From Adiantum capillus-veneris (lineage: Eukaryota > Streptophyta > Polypodiopsida > Polypodiales > Pteridaceae): a stretch of 60,000 nucleotides of DNA. The DNA is taken from contig CM043970.1 in assembly GCA_014529385.2 (NCBI GenBank), positions 68,534,567 to 68,594,566 of the forward strand, written 5' to 3'. This document shows, one piece after another, positions 42,700-54,811 of the stretch. The stretch's first letter is position 1. Every line of letters begins with the position of its first letter. The translations under genes were made by a program, and so were the position numbers. Below the pieces are notes generated by a model, which made no database searches, was not told where the DNA came from, and saw nothing but the letters and a program-made list of their open reading frames with translations.

Positions 42700-43432
42700 T
42701 ATCCAATCAAGAAATCAGAGGTAGATCTAGCAAATGGGAAAGAATTTCTCTCTCAATTCTCAGTCTCAAGAAAGTAGAATTTGAATTCGAAGGAACCCTC
42801 ACCTTGTCCTTCTTTGCACCTTGTCAGTAGGAATCTATGATGGTATCTTACGAATGGACTAGATATCAAAAAATCAACTCAGATTCTATGTGCACATCAG
42901 GTTAAGTCATAGAGGAAGTACCTCCGATGCGATGGTGGTAGCTTGTGTCGAACGTAAATTACTTAGAATGGCAAGTACATGCACCAGCGCATTCAGATTG
43001 ACAAAGATAGAATGCATACTACTTGTCAAATGATGTTTGCTTTGAATGGTCAGTTAGACCAAGCACGTCATGTTGAGTCTTGACAAGTTGGTTATACGGA
43101 TCATTTTGTTTATACAAAAGGGATTTGACTTGGTTTTTGAGTTGATACACTTGGTTTGTAAATGTTTTAAGATGGACTCAATAGCTAGAGTTTCTTGGAT
43201 AAAATGATTAGTGAATGGTTAGTAATACCAAAAGAAAGAGTTACAGAATTTCAAACCAAATGGTATTCTTGAAGAAAGATAAAGAACTATTAGAAATAAA
43301 GTAATTAATGAGCTTTAGTTATGTGGAGAGATAATCCCACTAAAAACACTACATGAAAATCTAAAGTTTTCTGTTGCAAAGAATTCCCTAACTTCGATTG
43401 AGATTAGGACATCTCAAATTCTTAGGTTGGGG
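42700..43432. other. Unassigned sequence upstream of LTR H
   Basis: No gene recognised. It ends in the purine-rich CTTAGGTTGGGG directly before TG, a plausible polypurine tract for a plus-strand element. Confidence 0.35.
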
Positions 43433-45717
43433 TGATTGTAAGGTTTCCACCTTTCTGGGAATTAGAAAATGAGCCCGATTTTTAATTGAGAGCATTGAAT
43501 CTAAAAACTAGCAAACCCTTCGCCTGAAACTAGTCAAAAATGGTATTTTTGGAATCTCAAGCACGCAATACTATAGTTAGAAAGTGTCAAAATTTAGTTC
43601 AGGCCAAATTTGACCCCGATAGACCCTCCAAAAGATTTCACGATTAGTTTAATCAATTAAAAATTTGAAAACACTAGAAATAATTAATTCTCATGCCCTA
43701 GAAGATAAGAAATCACATGGCGTAGAAATTAATCATTAGATATTTATCAAAAAAGAGAAATAACCAATCCAAAGCAGCAAACTTGGACCTGAAGCTGAGC
43801 AGGGGGTCACATGTGGAGTTAAGCTATCCAAAAGCTAGTGAGTAGCTTGAAGATGCCTTCTCTTTTATAGGGAGCTCACATGGGCTTGGATGACCTGTTT
43901 TCCATTGACCCTAGCCACTAGAAGCCTATAAAAAGGCCTTGAAACTCTCATTTTATACATTTTCTTGGGAATTCATCTCTAGACTTGAGAGAATCACCAT
44001 AGTTGCTTAAGAAAACAAACACTCTTAAGAGGATTAAATGAGGTAATTAGGATTAATCATGTGATTAGCAATTAAGTTGGATTTGAATTTCTCTCTTTAT
44101 ATTATAAATTAGGAATGATTAAGTCTCTTACTATAAGAGAAAAAAAACTCTTAAGAGGATTAATCCAAGTAATTACAATTAATCATGCGATTAGCAATTA
44201 AGTTAGATTTTATTTTTTCTCTTTATATTATGGATTATGAATGATTAAGTCTCTTACTATCATTATCGAATTAATTTAAGAAATATTAATTGCTTGTTTA
44301 TTATCAGTGTGATTAGCATTAATTAGTTATTATTAGAATTAATATTGCTTGATTTATGGTCTAAACTAAGTGTAAATCATGATAACTAATTTCATTAATC
44401 ATATGATAATTTTTAAGAGCTTCATTAGATTGTTATTAAGCTAAAGTATTTATGTGAAATTTTAATTAGTCATTTTACTATTTATAAGAGCTAATAATTA
44501 ATGATTTTTTATTATAATTTAGTGAAAATTTTTGTTTATTGAGTTAAATATTTATGTAATCATCATCAGTGATAAAAAACATTATTAGAAAGACGTCTTA
44601 CTTAAATTACATGCATAAAATTAAATTAACTAAATAATTTAGCTAAAATACCTTGATTTTTGAGATAAATCAAAGGGAAAAATTAGCTAATCAAGTCAGA
44701 TAATTATGTAGTGTATTAATGATAGAAAACATCATAAACCAGTTATGATAATTAGCTCATAGGTAGAAAATTAATTTAGCTAATTAACTTAGCTAAAATA
44801 TCCTTTTTTTTGACATAAATCAAGGGAAAATACTCGTTAACTATATAGTAATTATTAACAATAAAAAACATCATAAAAAATCGTTGATAATTAGCTCATA
44901 TGTAGAAAAATATTTTAGGTAGAATACTCTAATTTTTAACATAAATCAAAGGAAAAAAAATAGATAATTAAGTAGTAATTATCAATGATAGAAAATATCA
45001 TGAGAAATCCATGACAATTATCTCATAGACAAAAGATTAATTTAGCTAAAATATCATTATTATTGACGTAAATCAAAGAGAGAAATTAGCTAATTATATA
45101 ATAATTACCAATGGTTGAAAACAATATTAAATTTTTTGATAATTAGCTCATATGTAGAAAATTAACTAAAAAGAATTAATTTAGCTAAAATATCTTAATT
45201 TTTGACATAAATCAAAAGAAAAATTAATTAATTAAGCTAGATAATTATGTGGTTATCGTAAAAAGATGAAAAACATGATTAGAAAGATGTGATACTTAGC
45301 TCATAGATACAAAAATAATTCAGCTATTTAATTCAACTAAAATATCTTGATTTTAAATATAAATCAAAAGAAAAAATTAGCTAATTAGATTAGATAATTA
45401 TATAGTAATTATCAAAGTTAAAAAATATCATTAAAAAGTTGTGATAATTGGCTTATAGGACAAAATTAGTTCACTGAGTAATTGAGTCTGTTTAGCCTAA
45501 TTTTTATTATAAATAAAATAGAGAAATTAAAAAACAAATTAGGTCATTATGAGAAAATTAATAGAGGTAGAAAATTACTATGGTGAAAATAGTTCAATTT
45601 TAAACTAAGAAATTAAAGAGAAAATTAGTTACATAATTTAGATAATTAGAGTTAAGTTACCCAAAGTTGGAGTACATTATAGGATCATTGCTAGGGTTTC
45701 TAAAGATAAGTACTACA
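43433..45717 (+). repeat. Long AT-rich LTR, family H (probable 3' LTR)
   Basis: It starts TGATTGTAAGG after a polypurine-like AGGTTGGGG and ends AAGTACTACA. Its last 500 bases match 30024-30479 (H'). Total 2,285 bases. The inside contains an array of about 140-base repeats. The different sequence after CA in the two copies (flank here, leader and gag there) is what a 3' LTR versus 5' LTR pair of different copies would show. Confidence 0.55.
44600..45480 (+). repeat. Tandem repeats of 125-150 bp in LTR H
   Basis: About six units marked by TTAGCTAAAATATCTTGATT followed by GACATAAATCAAAGGAAAAA, TTAGCTAATTA, ATTATCAATGATAGAAAACA and GATAATTAGCTCATAGGTAG. Unit starts are near 44643, 44791, 44921, 45046, 45185 and 45335. 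Confidence 0.8.
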
Positions 45718-45967
45718 AGAACCCCAGTAGTTCAAAATGGCAGTAGGGTATATCTTCTCACTCCGACAAAGCAGAGGCGAGATTCAATGAGACAAGCATT
45801 AGAGTTTCGAAGCTCAGGGAGATCACCTGGCACGTGGGAAGGATTTGTAAAAATTTTACAAGATGCTATGACTCCCTACAATGACTCGCCCTTGCAACTT
45901 CTAGGGCCATTAAAATTTCAAAGTTCGCCTTTTGTTTTTTGAAGTCATCACAAACTCCTTTCCAAAG
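45718..45967. other. Unassigned sequence between LTR H and element B
   Basis: The plus frame 45667-45942 (RRDSMRQALEFRSSGRSPGT, GFVKILQDAMTPYNDSPLQL) looks protein-like, but I recognise no family. It may be a relic of the DNA into which LTR H and element B inserted. Confidence 0.3.
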
Positions 45968-46661
45968 TGTAACGTAATTTAGCTAATAAGTTGATTGTAG
46001 CGGAAGATCATTGAACATAATGAGCATTTCATTAAGAGAATTAGCTAGTAAAGATAGAGAGAGTGCTTGGATGGAAATAGAAACAGTTCCCACATTCCTA
46101 TTTAACTTGTAAAAGAGAGATAACTAGAGAAATTGATGATAGTTGAGGACCGGATTTATTTGGATCCGGTCCCCCTTGCAAAAGGTATTTGTAGTATAAG
46201 TTCCCCTATAAAGAGAGACTTGATACAATACAATCTTTGTGTTCCTTAAGATTTCTTTGGTGCCATGAAGATGGAAAGATTCATGCAGCAACTCATGCTT
46301 GAAGACAATAGTTAATCTACTTGCTAATAACAAGAAATTGGTCGAACCCTCAATCCCAAGACCTCAAACACCGTGAAAGGTGGAGAGAGCTAGCAAGGAG
46401 TGAGGAAGATGAGGGAAGCAGATGTATTCTTACGAGAAAGAAGTAGTCTCCTCACATAATCACTCTTAGAGCATAGCTTATAAGCATAATGATAATAAAG
46501 ATGACGAGAACAATAATCATTGCTTTGAGCATGGTTATTGGTTGGATTTGCATTCCAGCCAAGAGTTGTTGGTGTAGGCTCTCAACTTCCCAAGCTTGGA
46601 GAAGGAGATGGAGTTCTTTCTTCACACAAGTGTGTGTGTTGTGAGAATGAGGCTCATGAGC

Positions 46662-46664
<3 letters not shown>

Positions 46665-46744
<80 letters not shown>
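46665..46744 (+). repeat. (GA)n microsatellite in LTR B
   Basis: 80 bases of GA. The inverted LTR copy near 4640 has only a short CT tract. Confidence 0.95.
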
Positions 46745-46746
<2 letters not shown>

Positions 46747-47029
46747 TGTCAATTTGCATCTATTAATCTAGCTTAAATTTCATTGGTCCACCACCTCCAG
46801 TCCTAGCCAATGAGAGGCCTCATGCAATTAAGCAAGGTGTGTAGTCTTGTGACTAGTGTCCTCCTTTCCCCCTTTGAGAGAGAGAGCTCAATTAATTATT
46901 TAATTGATCTAATTTCTCATTGGACCTCCCTTTAGACCACCCAATAGGATTTTGGCACACTATGAGGGCAACATAGCTAGGGGCTTGACATGTGTCCTCT
47001 TTACCTCTCATGGCTTGGGTGACTCTCAG

Positions 47030-47120
47030 TGCACGCGTGTGTGCATGTGTGCGTGCGTGTGTGCATTTGTGTGCATGTGTGCATGTGTGCGTGTGTGCAT
47101 GCGTGCATATGTGTGCATGC
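47030..47120 (+). repeat. TGTGTGCATGTGTGCG-type low-complexity tract in LTR B
   Basis: An alternating purine-pyrimidine run of GT with CA and CG steps over about 85 bases. Such sequence favours left-handed DNA, but no function is implied. The other LTR copy has ACACACACACGAAGG at 4336. Confidence 0.8.
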
Positions 47121-47999
47121 TCTCTCATCTCCCTAGAGATAGGACTCACCCCTCCTTTGTAGGGATCTATGTTGCCTTTAAGAACGTCAAGCATGTTAGT
47201 CATTAAGCACTTCAAGCACCTTAGTCAATAAGCTCCTCAAGAACCTCAAGCTCAGCCCTAGCTTTCCTAAGGTCAAGGGTACCTAATGTTGACCATAGTC
47301 TTTTCTAATGGTCCTAGGTCTAAGGACTTTTAATACTAAGATTTTTGGAAGACTTTAATGAGACTAACTCTAAGGTATTTTAAGCTCCAGTAGAAGCACA
47401 TTTCTCTTTGGTAGATCATCTCCTTTTAAACCATTATAGAGATGCATGCATCTCTCTTCTTGATCATTGGGTGAGATAAGTCTAGAAGCACATACTATCT
47501 TCTGTTCTCTTTTATCCTCCCATACTAACTAATCAGTTTAACAGGAGAAAATCATTTGGAGTAGTTAAATATTGGTTTTTATCACATTACCTCTCTCTTG
47601 AAATCATATTCGTTCTCGACTATGAGGTAGAGATGGTAAATTCTTAGTAATTGGTCCATTGTTTCATAACTGGTAGAAGAACCCTTTTAACCCTACGACA
47701 TCATTCAAAGTTGATGACCAATCAAGTTGTTGTTTGAGAGACATCGTCTGCTGCAAGTATGTCTGCTCATTCATCCATATCATACTTCCATAGTAGAGTA
47801 AGAAGTTATACCTGGCATTTGGGAGACGTCGTCACCAAACATGATCCTAAGCATGCAGACTTCTTAAAATTGTGCACAACAAAGAAAAGTGAGAGTTTTA
47901 TAAGACAGAAACATTCATTCATTTACAATGCATTTACGTTTGCTTACTCTAAAGCATCATTGCAAGAATTGACAAGGTCCATACTATCCTCAAGTTGCA

Positions 48000-48170
48000 T
48001 AACTTGGATCCATCTAGCATCTTCAAAAGGATAGTTTTTGAATTTGATATGGTACCGTTGGATAACCTTACTATGCATTACTACCTTGTCTTCATGCCGA
48101 AGGATGGTTTCAATCTAGAGCACCTCTTCTTGATCCTCGATCTTTAGAGGGTCTTCAATGATTTCTTCCT
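48000..48170 (-). pseudogene. Chromodomain-like C-terminus of element B integrase
   Basis: Minus translation gives EDQEEVL, stop, IETILRHEDKVV, then VIQRYHIKFKNYPFEDARWI. This follows the chromodomain pattern (E-x-I-L-x, Y-x-V-K-W-x-G-x-x-x-x-D-x-x-W), with F for the first aromatic of the VKW segment. In chromoviruses this module binds histone marks and steers insertion. Confidence 0.7.
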
Positions 48171-48459
48171 TGGGTGGCTCTCCTTTGTAAGGCTTGAGTA
48201 GGCTCACGCGGAAAGCATTGTGCATGAGCCAATGGTTGGGCAATTTTACTTGATAATCCATCACATTGATAAGCTTAAGAATCTGAAAGGGACCATAGTA
48301 TCCTTTTGCTAGCTCACCATAATACTTCTGCTGGCCCGTGGGATTTTTGCCCGTGGTATGCCTTAAATGAGCCTTGGGGAACTTAAGAAAGACCCAGACA
48401 TTTTCCTTTTAGTCTAAGGCTCTTTTGTGCTTGTTAGCATCAGCCTTTTTCCTTTGCTA

Positions 48460-49200
48460 TGAGATGGATATAGCCTCTTTAATCTTCTTAAAAGATTCTT
48501 GTAGATCGGGGCTATACTCATCACCAACAACAAAGATCTTTCCATTTACCTTAAGTAGAAAGGGACTTTTGGATCTTCCCTCTACTGATCTCCAAAGGTC
48601 CTTTACTTGTAGAAGTATGTACAGTATTATTGTAGGCATACTCTACAAAAGGTAAGTACTTCTCCCATTAGGAGCATTGATCTACTTCTGTCACATAGGC
48701 TTTTAGTAGATCAAGAATTATAAGGTTAGATATCTCACTTTGGCCATCCATTTGTCGTTGATAGTCCAAGGAGAAGTTTAAACTTGTATCTAGATTCTCA
48801 AAAAGACCCTTCCAAAAACTATTGGTCATTCTAGGATCTCTATCCAACACAGTAGACGATGGCAAGCAATAGTACTTGAAGATTTGTGATATGAAGAGGG
48901 TTACCATTTGGTATGCCGTTATAGTCTTTTCGACTGGTATAAAATGTGCTTCTTTGCTTAACCTATCAACTATTTTCCATATTCCTGTATTCCCATGGAT
49001 AGACTTAGGAAATCAAAAGATGAAATCTATGGATATTCTCTCCCATCTTGAATCAGGGATTGGCACTGGGAGCAATCTAGGTTTCTTCCCTCTATCAAAC
49101 TTCACCTTTTGGCATACCACACATTTTGAAACATACTCTTGTATGTATTTCTTCATGGTAGGCTAGTAATAATATGTTTTTGCTCCTTGAAGAGTATATT
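48460..49200 (-). pseudogene. Integrase of element B
   Basis: The zinc-binding region has APPYVGHSGI and CVVCQKVKFDRGKK. The core has WERISIDFIF (first Asp), IVDRLSKEAHFIPVEKTITA, VLDRDPRMTNSFWKGL (second Asp) and QMDGQSEISNLIILDLLKAY (Glu). All three acidic residues are kept, although stops (for example after SIDFIF) divide the frame. Confidence 0.8.
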
Positions 49201-49960
49201 AAATCCCACTATGCCCCACATAAGGAGGAGCATGGGATACATACATTACTTTCTCACATAGTGAGTTAGTAATGCATAGCCTATTTCCATAGAGAATATA
49301 ACCATTCTTGAGAGTGAATGGTTCTTGTTTCCTCACTATTGCAAGGACTGAAATGACATCTTTGAAGTTGAGATCAATAGGATACTCATCTATCATACAA
49401 GATAGATCATTGTGAGTAGCTATGGATACCGCATTCACCTTTGTCAGTCATGAGAGTGCATTGGCCACTTGATTGTGCTTGCCAACAATGTGAGCAAAAT
49501 AAAAACTAGACTGCAAAATAAAATTTTCCCACCTTATTTGTTTGCCACATAACCTGGTTTGCATCATGAAATACTTGAGGATTTTATGATCCATCCACGT
49601 GTCTTGGGCATGTAGGACATCTAGTAGCTTCTTTATGTATATGCCCAATACTCGCTCGTCGAAGTTGAGTCTACAACCCTCATATTCTATGGTATGCCCT
49701 TCTTGAAGCAAAACATCTCTAAGGCAATCAGCACAAGCATCATATTGGACCTCAAAGCTTTGAGAGATCTGATAGTGTAAGCACGAGATGAGAGATAACT
49801 TCTCCTTAAGCTTTTCAAAAGCCTCTTGCTCTTTTGCAGTCTATAAATACTTAACGTTCTTCTTCATTAAGTAATGTAATGGGCCTGCTATTCGCGAGAA
49901 TTTCACTATGAAGAATCTATAGTAGGCACACATACCTATAAAGCTTCATAGCTCATGTAG
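49201..49960 (-). pseudogene. RNase H and connection region of element B
   Basis: FEVQYDACADCLRDVLLQEG matches the VxTDASxxAxGxVL start with the Asp kept. DHKILKYFMMQTRLCGKQIR WE... matches the D-H-x-x-L-K-x-L middle, and HIVGKHNQVANALS the end, where the last Asp of VADALS is Asn. The tether segment GYILYGNRLCI leads to integrase. Confidence 0.75.
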
Positions 49961-50620
49961 ATTCCTTGGATTAGGCCATTCTTTTATTACCTCTAGCTTT
50001 TGTGGATCTATACTCATTCCATCCTTAGAGATAATGTGGCCTAAGTATTGAATCTCCTCTAAGAAAAATTCACTTTTCTTTTGGTTTATGAAAAGTTTAC
50101 TCTCTCTCAGAAATTGAAAGACTATTTGAAGGTGTTGCTTGTGCTCTTCCAATGAATTGGAGTAGATGATAAAACTATCAAAGAACACTCCAATGAACTT
50201 GAGATAAAGCTTGAAGATCTTCTCCATCATTTAATTGAATGTAGTTGGAGCATTTATCAAGCTAAAAGGCATGACAAGATATTCATAGAGATCGGATGTC
50301 ATGCGAAAAGTGGTCTATACGATATCTTTGTTCACTATCCTTATTTGATGATAGCCACTTTTTAGGTCAATTTTATTGATGTAGGTAGACCCTTGTAGCT
50401 TATCAAATAGATCTTCTACCCGTGGCATGGAAAATCTATTCTTAATAGTGATCCTAGTTACTTCTCTATAGTCGACACACATGTGAATGTGCTGTCTTTC
50501 TTTTGCACTAAGAGTACTGGTGAGCAAAATGGAGAGTAGCTAGGCCTCCTTGAGTCACTATCCCTTTCTCTACGAATTCTTGTACTTGCCTCATAGTCTC
50601 CTCTTGTTGAGGTTATAAAA
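49946..50620 (-). pseudogene. Reverse transcriptase of element B
   Basis: MCVDYREVTRITIKNRFSMP, DKLQGSTYINKIDLKSGYHQ, IRI, then after a break MMEKIFKLYLKFIGVFFDSF, IIYSNSLEEHKQHLQIVFQF and KKSEFFLEEIQYLGHIISKD. These are the gypsy RT blocks in order. The catalytic pair is F-D-S instead of x-D-D, so polymerase activity is lost. Confidence 0.85.
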
Positions 50621-50621
50621 C

Positions 50622-51214
50622 TCAATAAGGAGGCTTATTGGGCAGTGAGATTTGTGGTAGAAGCTCTATTGAATGGTTATCATCCCCTTGTTTTGGAGGT
50701 AGCTCACTAGGGATGTCTTCAATGAAAATATCTTGGAATTTGTTTAGAAAATTAGACAACTCTAATTTTTCTTTATTCCTTTCATTGTTACTTGTTAAAG
50801 TATTAGTGTTAATCAAAGACTCTTTAACAAAAATCATATACGCAAAAACTAAGCTTTTCATTAACTTATCAAAAGCAAGCATATTTACAAGGGATATCGT
50901 ATTCCCTGACTCATTAGCATCTATATACATGTCTTTTTCCCTGTACCTAAAATAGATCCTCCTATTAGGGGACTTCATGGTCGACTGAACCATAGTGCCC
51001 CAAGGATGACATCCTCATGCTTGAGAGGGGAGATGAAGAAATCTTCCTTGTCCACATAGCTTTGGACATGAAGCCTTAATTTCCCAATTAAGGGAGCGAC
51101 TGAGAGGTCTTGCCTCTTGAAAGCTCCATCAACTTTTAGTGCATATCTCATCTCATGGGCTTGCATACCTAACTTGCCAGGGTCAAACAAGATAAAGGCA
51201 TCATTCTCTCGCAC
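50622..51214 (-). pseudogene. Protease and protease-RT linker of element B
   Basis: FILFDPGKLGMQAHEMRYAL stands at the retropepsin start, with D-P-G for D-S-G. KHEDVILGALWFSRP fits the ILGxxWL strand. The linker ends with FQDIFIEDIPSELPPKQGDD and HSIELLPQISLPNKPPY, the usual lead into gypsy RT. Confidence 0.75.
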
Positions 51215-51349
51215 CTTTCCCTAATCATAGGAAAGGGGAGATCCTTGGCAATGAGCATCCTCTTTTGGAGCTTCAATCATGAAAGCTCTAGATTTCTCAT
51301 TGCGTGCGCTCCTTTGGGGGCAAGCGTGATGTGCATGCCCTTGCTCCCT

Positions 51350-52723
51350 TCACCCGAAACATCGATTATCTTTACGATAACACTCTAGCTCTTTTAGAGA
51401 GAGTTGGTTCTTGCCTTTGTAGACTCCCTTCTCCTTTGATTTGTTATGGTTGTTGTTACTAGAGTTACCTTTGGAAGAATTTTGAGTGTTGTTTTTCCCT
51501 CTAGGCTCATTTTTATCCTTCATTTTCGTGGGCTTAAAATTTCTCTTAGCCCCTTGTTGGAGATTGATTTGAGAAGCGACCATACTATGGTGTATGATCG
51601 CCAAAATGGTTCTAGTCCTTTGTGAGTTGACATACGCGTCCATTTCTTCAGATAAACTTGCATAGAATTGTTGCTTTTTCTCCCCAAAGTATATCTTTTT
51701 GAAAACAATAGCATTGAGATATAAATCCCAAAACTTGTCTATATAATTTTGGATGTACTCATAGGGAGAGAGCTTCAAGTTTCACCGTTTCATAGGGACT
51801 TTGTCTTTGGTGCTCCTTGCAAGGAATTTATTCATTACGGAGGCTCTTAAAGCCTTCCATGTCTTTGGGGCTTCACCGTTGGCTCGTAGGCAAGCCCACC
51901 ATTGTCGACAGAATTTTGAAAATGCATAGCCACATGATGTAGCTAAGAGGACTCTGTGAATCCCTCACCACCAGTGGCCGCATCAAATTGCTAGATGAAG
52001 GCCAATATCTTGTTTGTTGCACCAAAAATATTATCATAGGTGAGGAGAGAGATGTTCTTTCCTCCCTCCGTGGACTTTTTGAGCTTCTTGGACCTTCTCC
52101 ATGCAGCATAAGACATGCGATGGCCTCTCCTCTTGGGCTCTTTGGGAGAAGAGCCATTACTTTCATCGAAAGAAGAGGAAGATGATGAAGATGGAGAAGA
52201 GGGTGACCTCTTTCTCTCCTTTTTCTTCCTTTGATTACTCTCTTCCCTTGGGAGGAGGAGTACTTTGCGTCAATCTCTTCCTCTTGGGAGGAGTTCGAGA
52301 TTGTTGAGACCGCCGTCTTCTTGGAGCCACATCTTGGGAAGTATTGGGAGACTCACTTCTTTCTCTTTAATTCGGTGGGGTCACTTCATTCGGGACTTGA
52401 ATGCTCCTTTTGAGTGGAGGTAAATCCACAAGTAAGCATTGGAGCCCTCCATATGCGTCCTCCTCTTCTCTCATTGTAGAGAGCCCTCTTTTGGAAGTCT
52501 CTCCAAAAGACTTCACAGGTGCTCTCTCTTGTTGGGGAATTTGGAAAATCCCATGAGTGTGAAGTTGGTTGTAAACATCACATTGTAGAGCGGGATTTCC
52601 CATACCTTGTTGTAGCCTAGTAATAAGAAAATTGACAAGCATAGGGGCATCATCAGTAGCACCTTCATGTGAAAAATCAAACTTATCAATATTCATTCTA
52701 CTCTCTTTATTATTGTGAGCCAT
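51350..52723 (-). pseudogene. Gag of element B
   Basis: It starts MAHNNKESRMNIDKFDFSHE at 52723. A central region (51873-52166) is scrambled by frameshifts. The C-terminal frame 51350-51778 contains LSPYEYIQNYIDKFWDLYLN, FYASLSEEMDAYV, an Asn/Lys-rich stretch and a broken zinc knuckle, ECYRKDNRCFG, stop, REQGHAHHACP (C-x2-[C]-x-x-x-x-H-x4-C with the second Cys at the stop). Confidence 0.7.
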
Positions 52724-53106
52724 GCTTATAGAATTTTATGTGTAGATTAACTTATTTTTTGGCACTTCAAAACCCTAGCTGCTACTCCTCTTACTCTTGC
52801 AAATTATGTCTCAAGCCCCACACATGTGGCTTATATTATTGTTAATTGCAAAGAGTAGAGTGGAGGGCGATAACATTGCTAATTTGACGCCGATTCCTAT
52901 CAAGCTTTCTTATAGCTCAATAATGGTAAAGGAAAGCCCTGAAAGGTTCCATAATAAAGACTAACGTTCCCACGATGTACCCCGCACCTTGTTATAAAAC
53001 AGGCACGCCAACCCCTCTCCCACTTACCCTATTTCAATCAACAACTTCAACCTTTCATGGAGAACTTAAGGACCTCTCTTCTTAAGCAAGAAAAGGGAAA
53101 CCAAAA

Positions 53107-53120
53107 GCTTTAATACCAAA
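53107..53120 (-). other. Primer-binding site of element B
   Basis: On minus the sequence is TTTGGTATTAAAGC, within a few bases of the LTR end. It resembles the initiator-Met site TGGTATCAGAGC with two or three changes. Confidence 0.55.
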
Positions 53121-53593
53121 GTAATGCAATTTAGCTAATAACTTGATTGTAGCCGAAGACAATTAGCTAGTGAAGATAGAGAGAGTGCTTGGTGAAGATA
53201 GCAATAGTTTACACATACCTAATTAACATGGCATGTGGAATAACTTGTAAAAGAGAGAGAAATAGAGAAATTGACAACAGTTGAGGACCGGATTTACTTG
53301 GAGCTGCTCCCCCTCCAAAAGGCAGTTGTATAATAGGTTCTCCAATAAAGAGAGACTTGGTACAATACAATCTTTGTGCACCTTAAGACCTCTTTGGTGC
53401 CATAAAGATGGAAAGCTTCATGCACCAACTTATTCTTGAAAACAATAATTAATCTACTCGCCAATAACAAGAAATTGGTGGAACCCTCAATCCCAAGACC
53501 TCAAATACCGTGAAAGGTGGAGAGAGCTAGCAAGGAGTGAGGAAGATGAGGGAAGAAGATGTATTCTTACGAGAAAGAAGTAGTCTCCTTTGT
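53121..53593 (-). repeat. 5' LTR remnant of element B
   Basis: It aligns with 45968-46457, including GTTGAGGACCGGATTTA, GACTTGRTACAATACAATCT and GAAGATGTATTCTTACGAGA. Similarity stops sharply after GTAGTCTCCT at 53590, so about 1.1 kb of the LTR is missing on the right. Confidence 0.75.
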
Positions 53594-53636
53594 TAGCAGC
53601 AAGCTAACTCAGACATTAAAGGTAGCTCGGATACCA

Positions 53637-54510
53637 TGTTTTGGAGCTCTCATCATTGTAAAAACATTTATTATTTTGATGAATCGGGAATGTTGTAACT
53701 CCTACTTCACACATAACTTTGTAATTAATGAGCTGGGGCTACAAGCTTCCAGATTGTATCAACCTATCATAAGTAGAGCTCCTAGATTATTAGTTTTGAC
53801 TACCAAAAACCTTGGCTAAGGTATGAAAGCCAACTTTTGTAATATTCTTATAAGTTTTTTGGATAAGAAATACACAGCGTGAGCTAACAGCGCTCACTTC
53901 TTGCACTCTCTCGCTTCCTACTCCCTCCCCGGTTGTCCCATTGCAGTCACGTCTGTTGCGTTGCAACCGGAGGTGAGAGCTCTACACATTGACGTAAGCA
54001 TTTCAGGGTATTTTGTAGCTTTTGGTGTCGCCGACCCACGGCCTAATTTCATCATAATTAGGAATTGGCACTTTGAAATCAAAAACTAAGGATAGTCGGG
54101 GTATTGGGGCATCATTGCTAAGCATTTAGATGCATTCTGGGCCAAAAGCGATTACGTTAAAATCTCACTACTGTTAATAATCATGTTTTTGCACTTCATT
54201 GAAAGGGGGATTTGAGACCATAAGCAGGTCTTATAAACTTGTCCTAGGAGTTTCGTTACATTTGGATGTCATTTGATGCTGTAACGGATGTGATTTGTTT
54301 GGCGATGAGCGATCAAGGCTCTTGGTGATATCGATCGATTGAGTGTAGCTTGAGTTAGATGCGAGTTGTTAGTTTTTTTCCGAGAGATTGAAAACCTCTT
54401 GTAGCCTCTATGCACTAGTCAAGTCATCTTCATCCCATGGATTGACAATTATTTGTGGTTCTGGCTAAATCTGCAATAAGATACGAGTGAGGTTAGACGC
54501 ACATCCCACA
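53637..54510 (+). repeat. 5' LTR of element C
   Basis: It starts TGTTTTGGAGCTCTC and ends ACATCCCACA, 874 bases, with the primer site directly after it. Its partner is not in the window, so the left end rests on the TG and on the change of sequence type there. Confidence 0.65.
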
Positions 54511-54532
54511 TTTGGCGCTGTTGCCGAGGATC
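54511..54532 (+). other. Primer-binding site of element C
   Basis: TTTGGCGCTGTTGCCGAGGA. From TGGCGC on it differs from the common plant gypsy site TGGCGCCGTTGCCGGGGA at two positions. It follows LTR-terminal CA without a gap apart from TT. Confidence 0.85.
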
Positions 54533-54811
54533 AAAGATACCTAAAGTAGAGAGAAACACGAGCGTCTTGTGTTATTTGTCCATTGACTTCCTCTAGGATT
54601 GCCTATAGTAAAAACTTTCTCTTAAAAGCGCATAGCTTAGGATTGTCGTCGTTTACTGTGTAGAGGTAGCTTGGGAGTAGATTGTACTTGCTGAGTACCT
54701 TTAGGATTGTAGGATTGTAAGACTAGATTAGGTTTTGGGAATGATTGAAGGACAAGACAAGTCTTAAGATCAGAGCTCAAAGAACCATAAAAAACATGAA
54801 AATGAGTGTTT

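Larger units (their letters stand above)
45968..47586 (-). repeat. 3' LTR of element B
   Basis: On minus it runs from TGTGATAAAAACC (47586) to about 45968. The purine-rich AAGAGAGAGG lies just inside. 45968-46457 aligns with 53121-53593, and the whole LTR, inverted, aligns with 3835-5203. About 1.62 kb. The left boundary is uncertain by a few bases. Confidence 0.75.
45968..53593 (-). mobile_element. Element B: Ty3/gypsy chromovirus-type retrotransposon
   Basis: Minus strand: 5' LTR remnant (53121-53593), Met-type primer site (53107-53120), gag, protease, RT, RNase H, integrase, a chromodomain-like C-terminus, a purine-rich tract and a 3' LTR (45968-47586). The order PR-RT-RH-INT with a terminal chromodomain defines chromoviruses. 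Stops and frameshifts occur in every domain. The 5' LTR is cut at 53593, where sequence next to element C begins. Confidence 0.8.

Noticed and set aside
47759-48034. 91-codon plus ORF
   Set aside because: Antisense to the end of element B's integrase/chromodomain region; no independent support.
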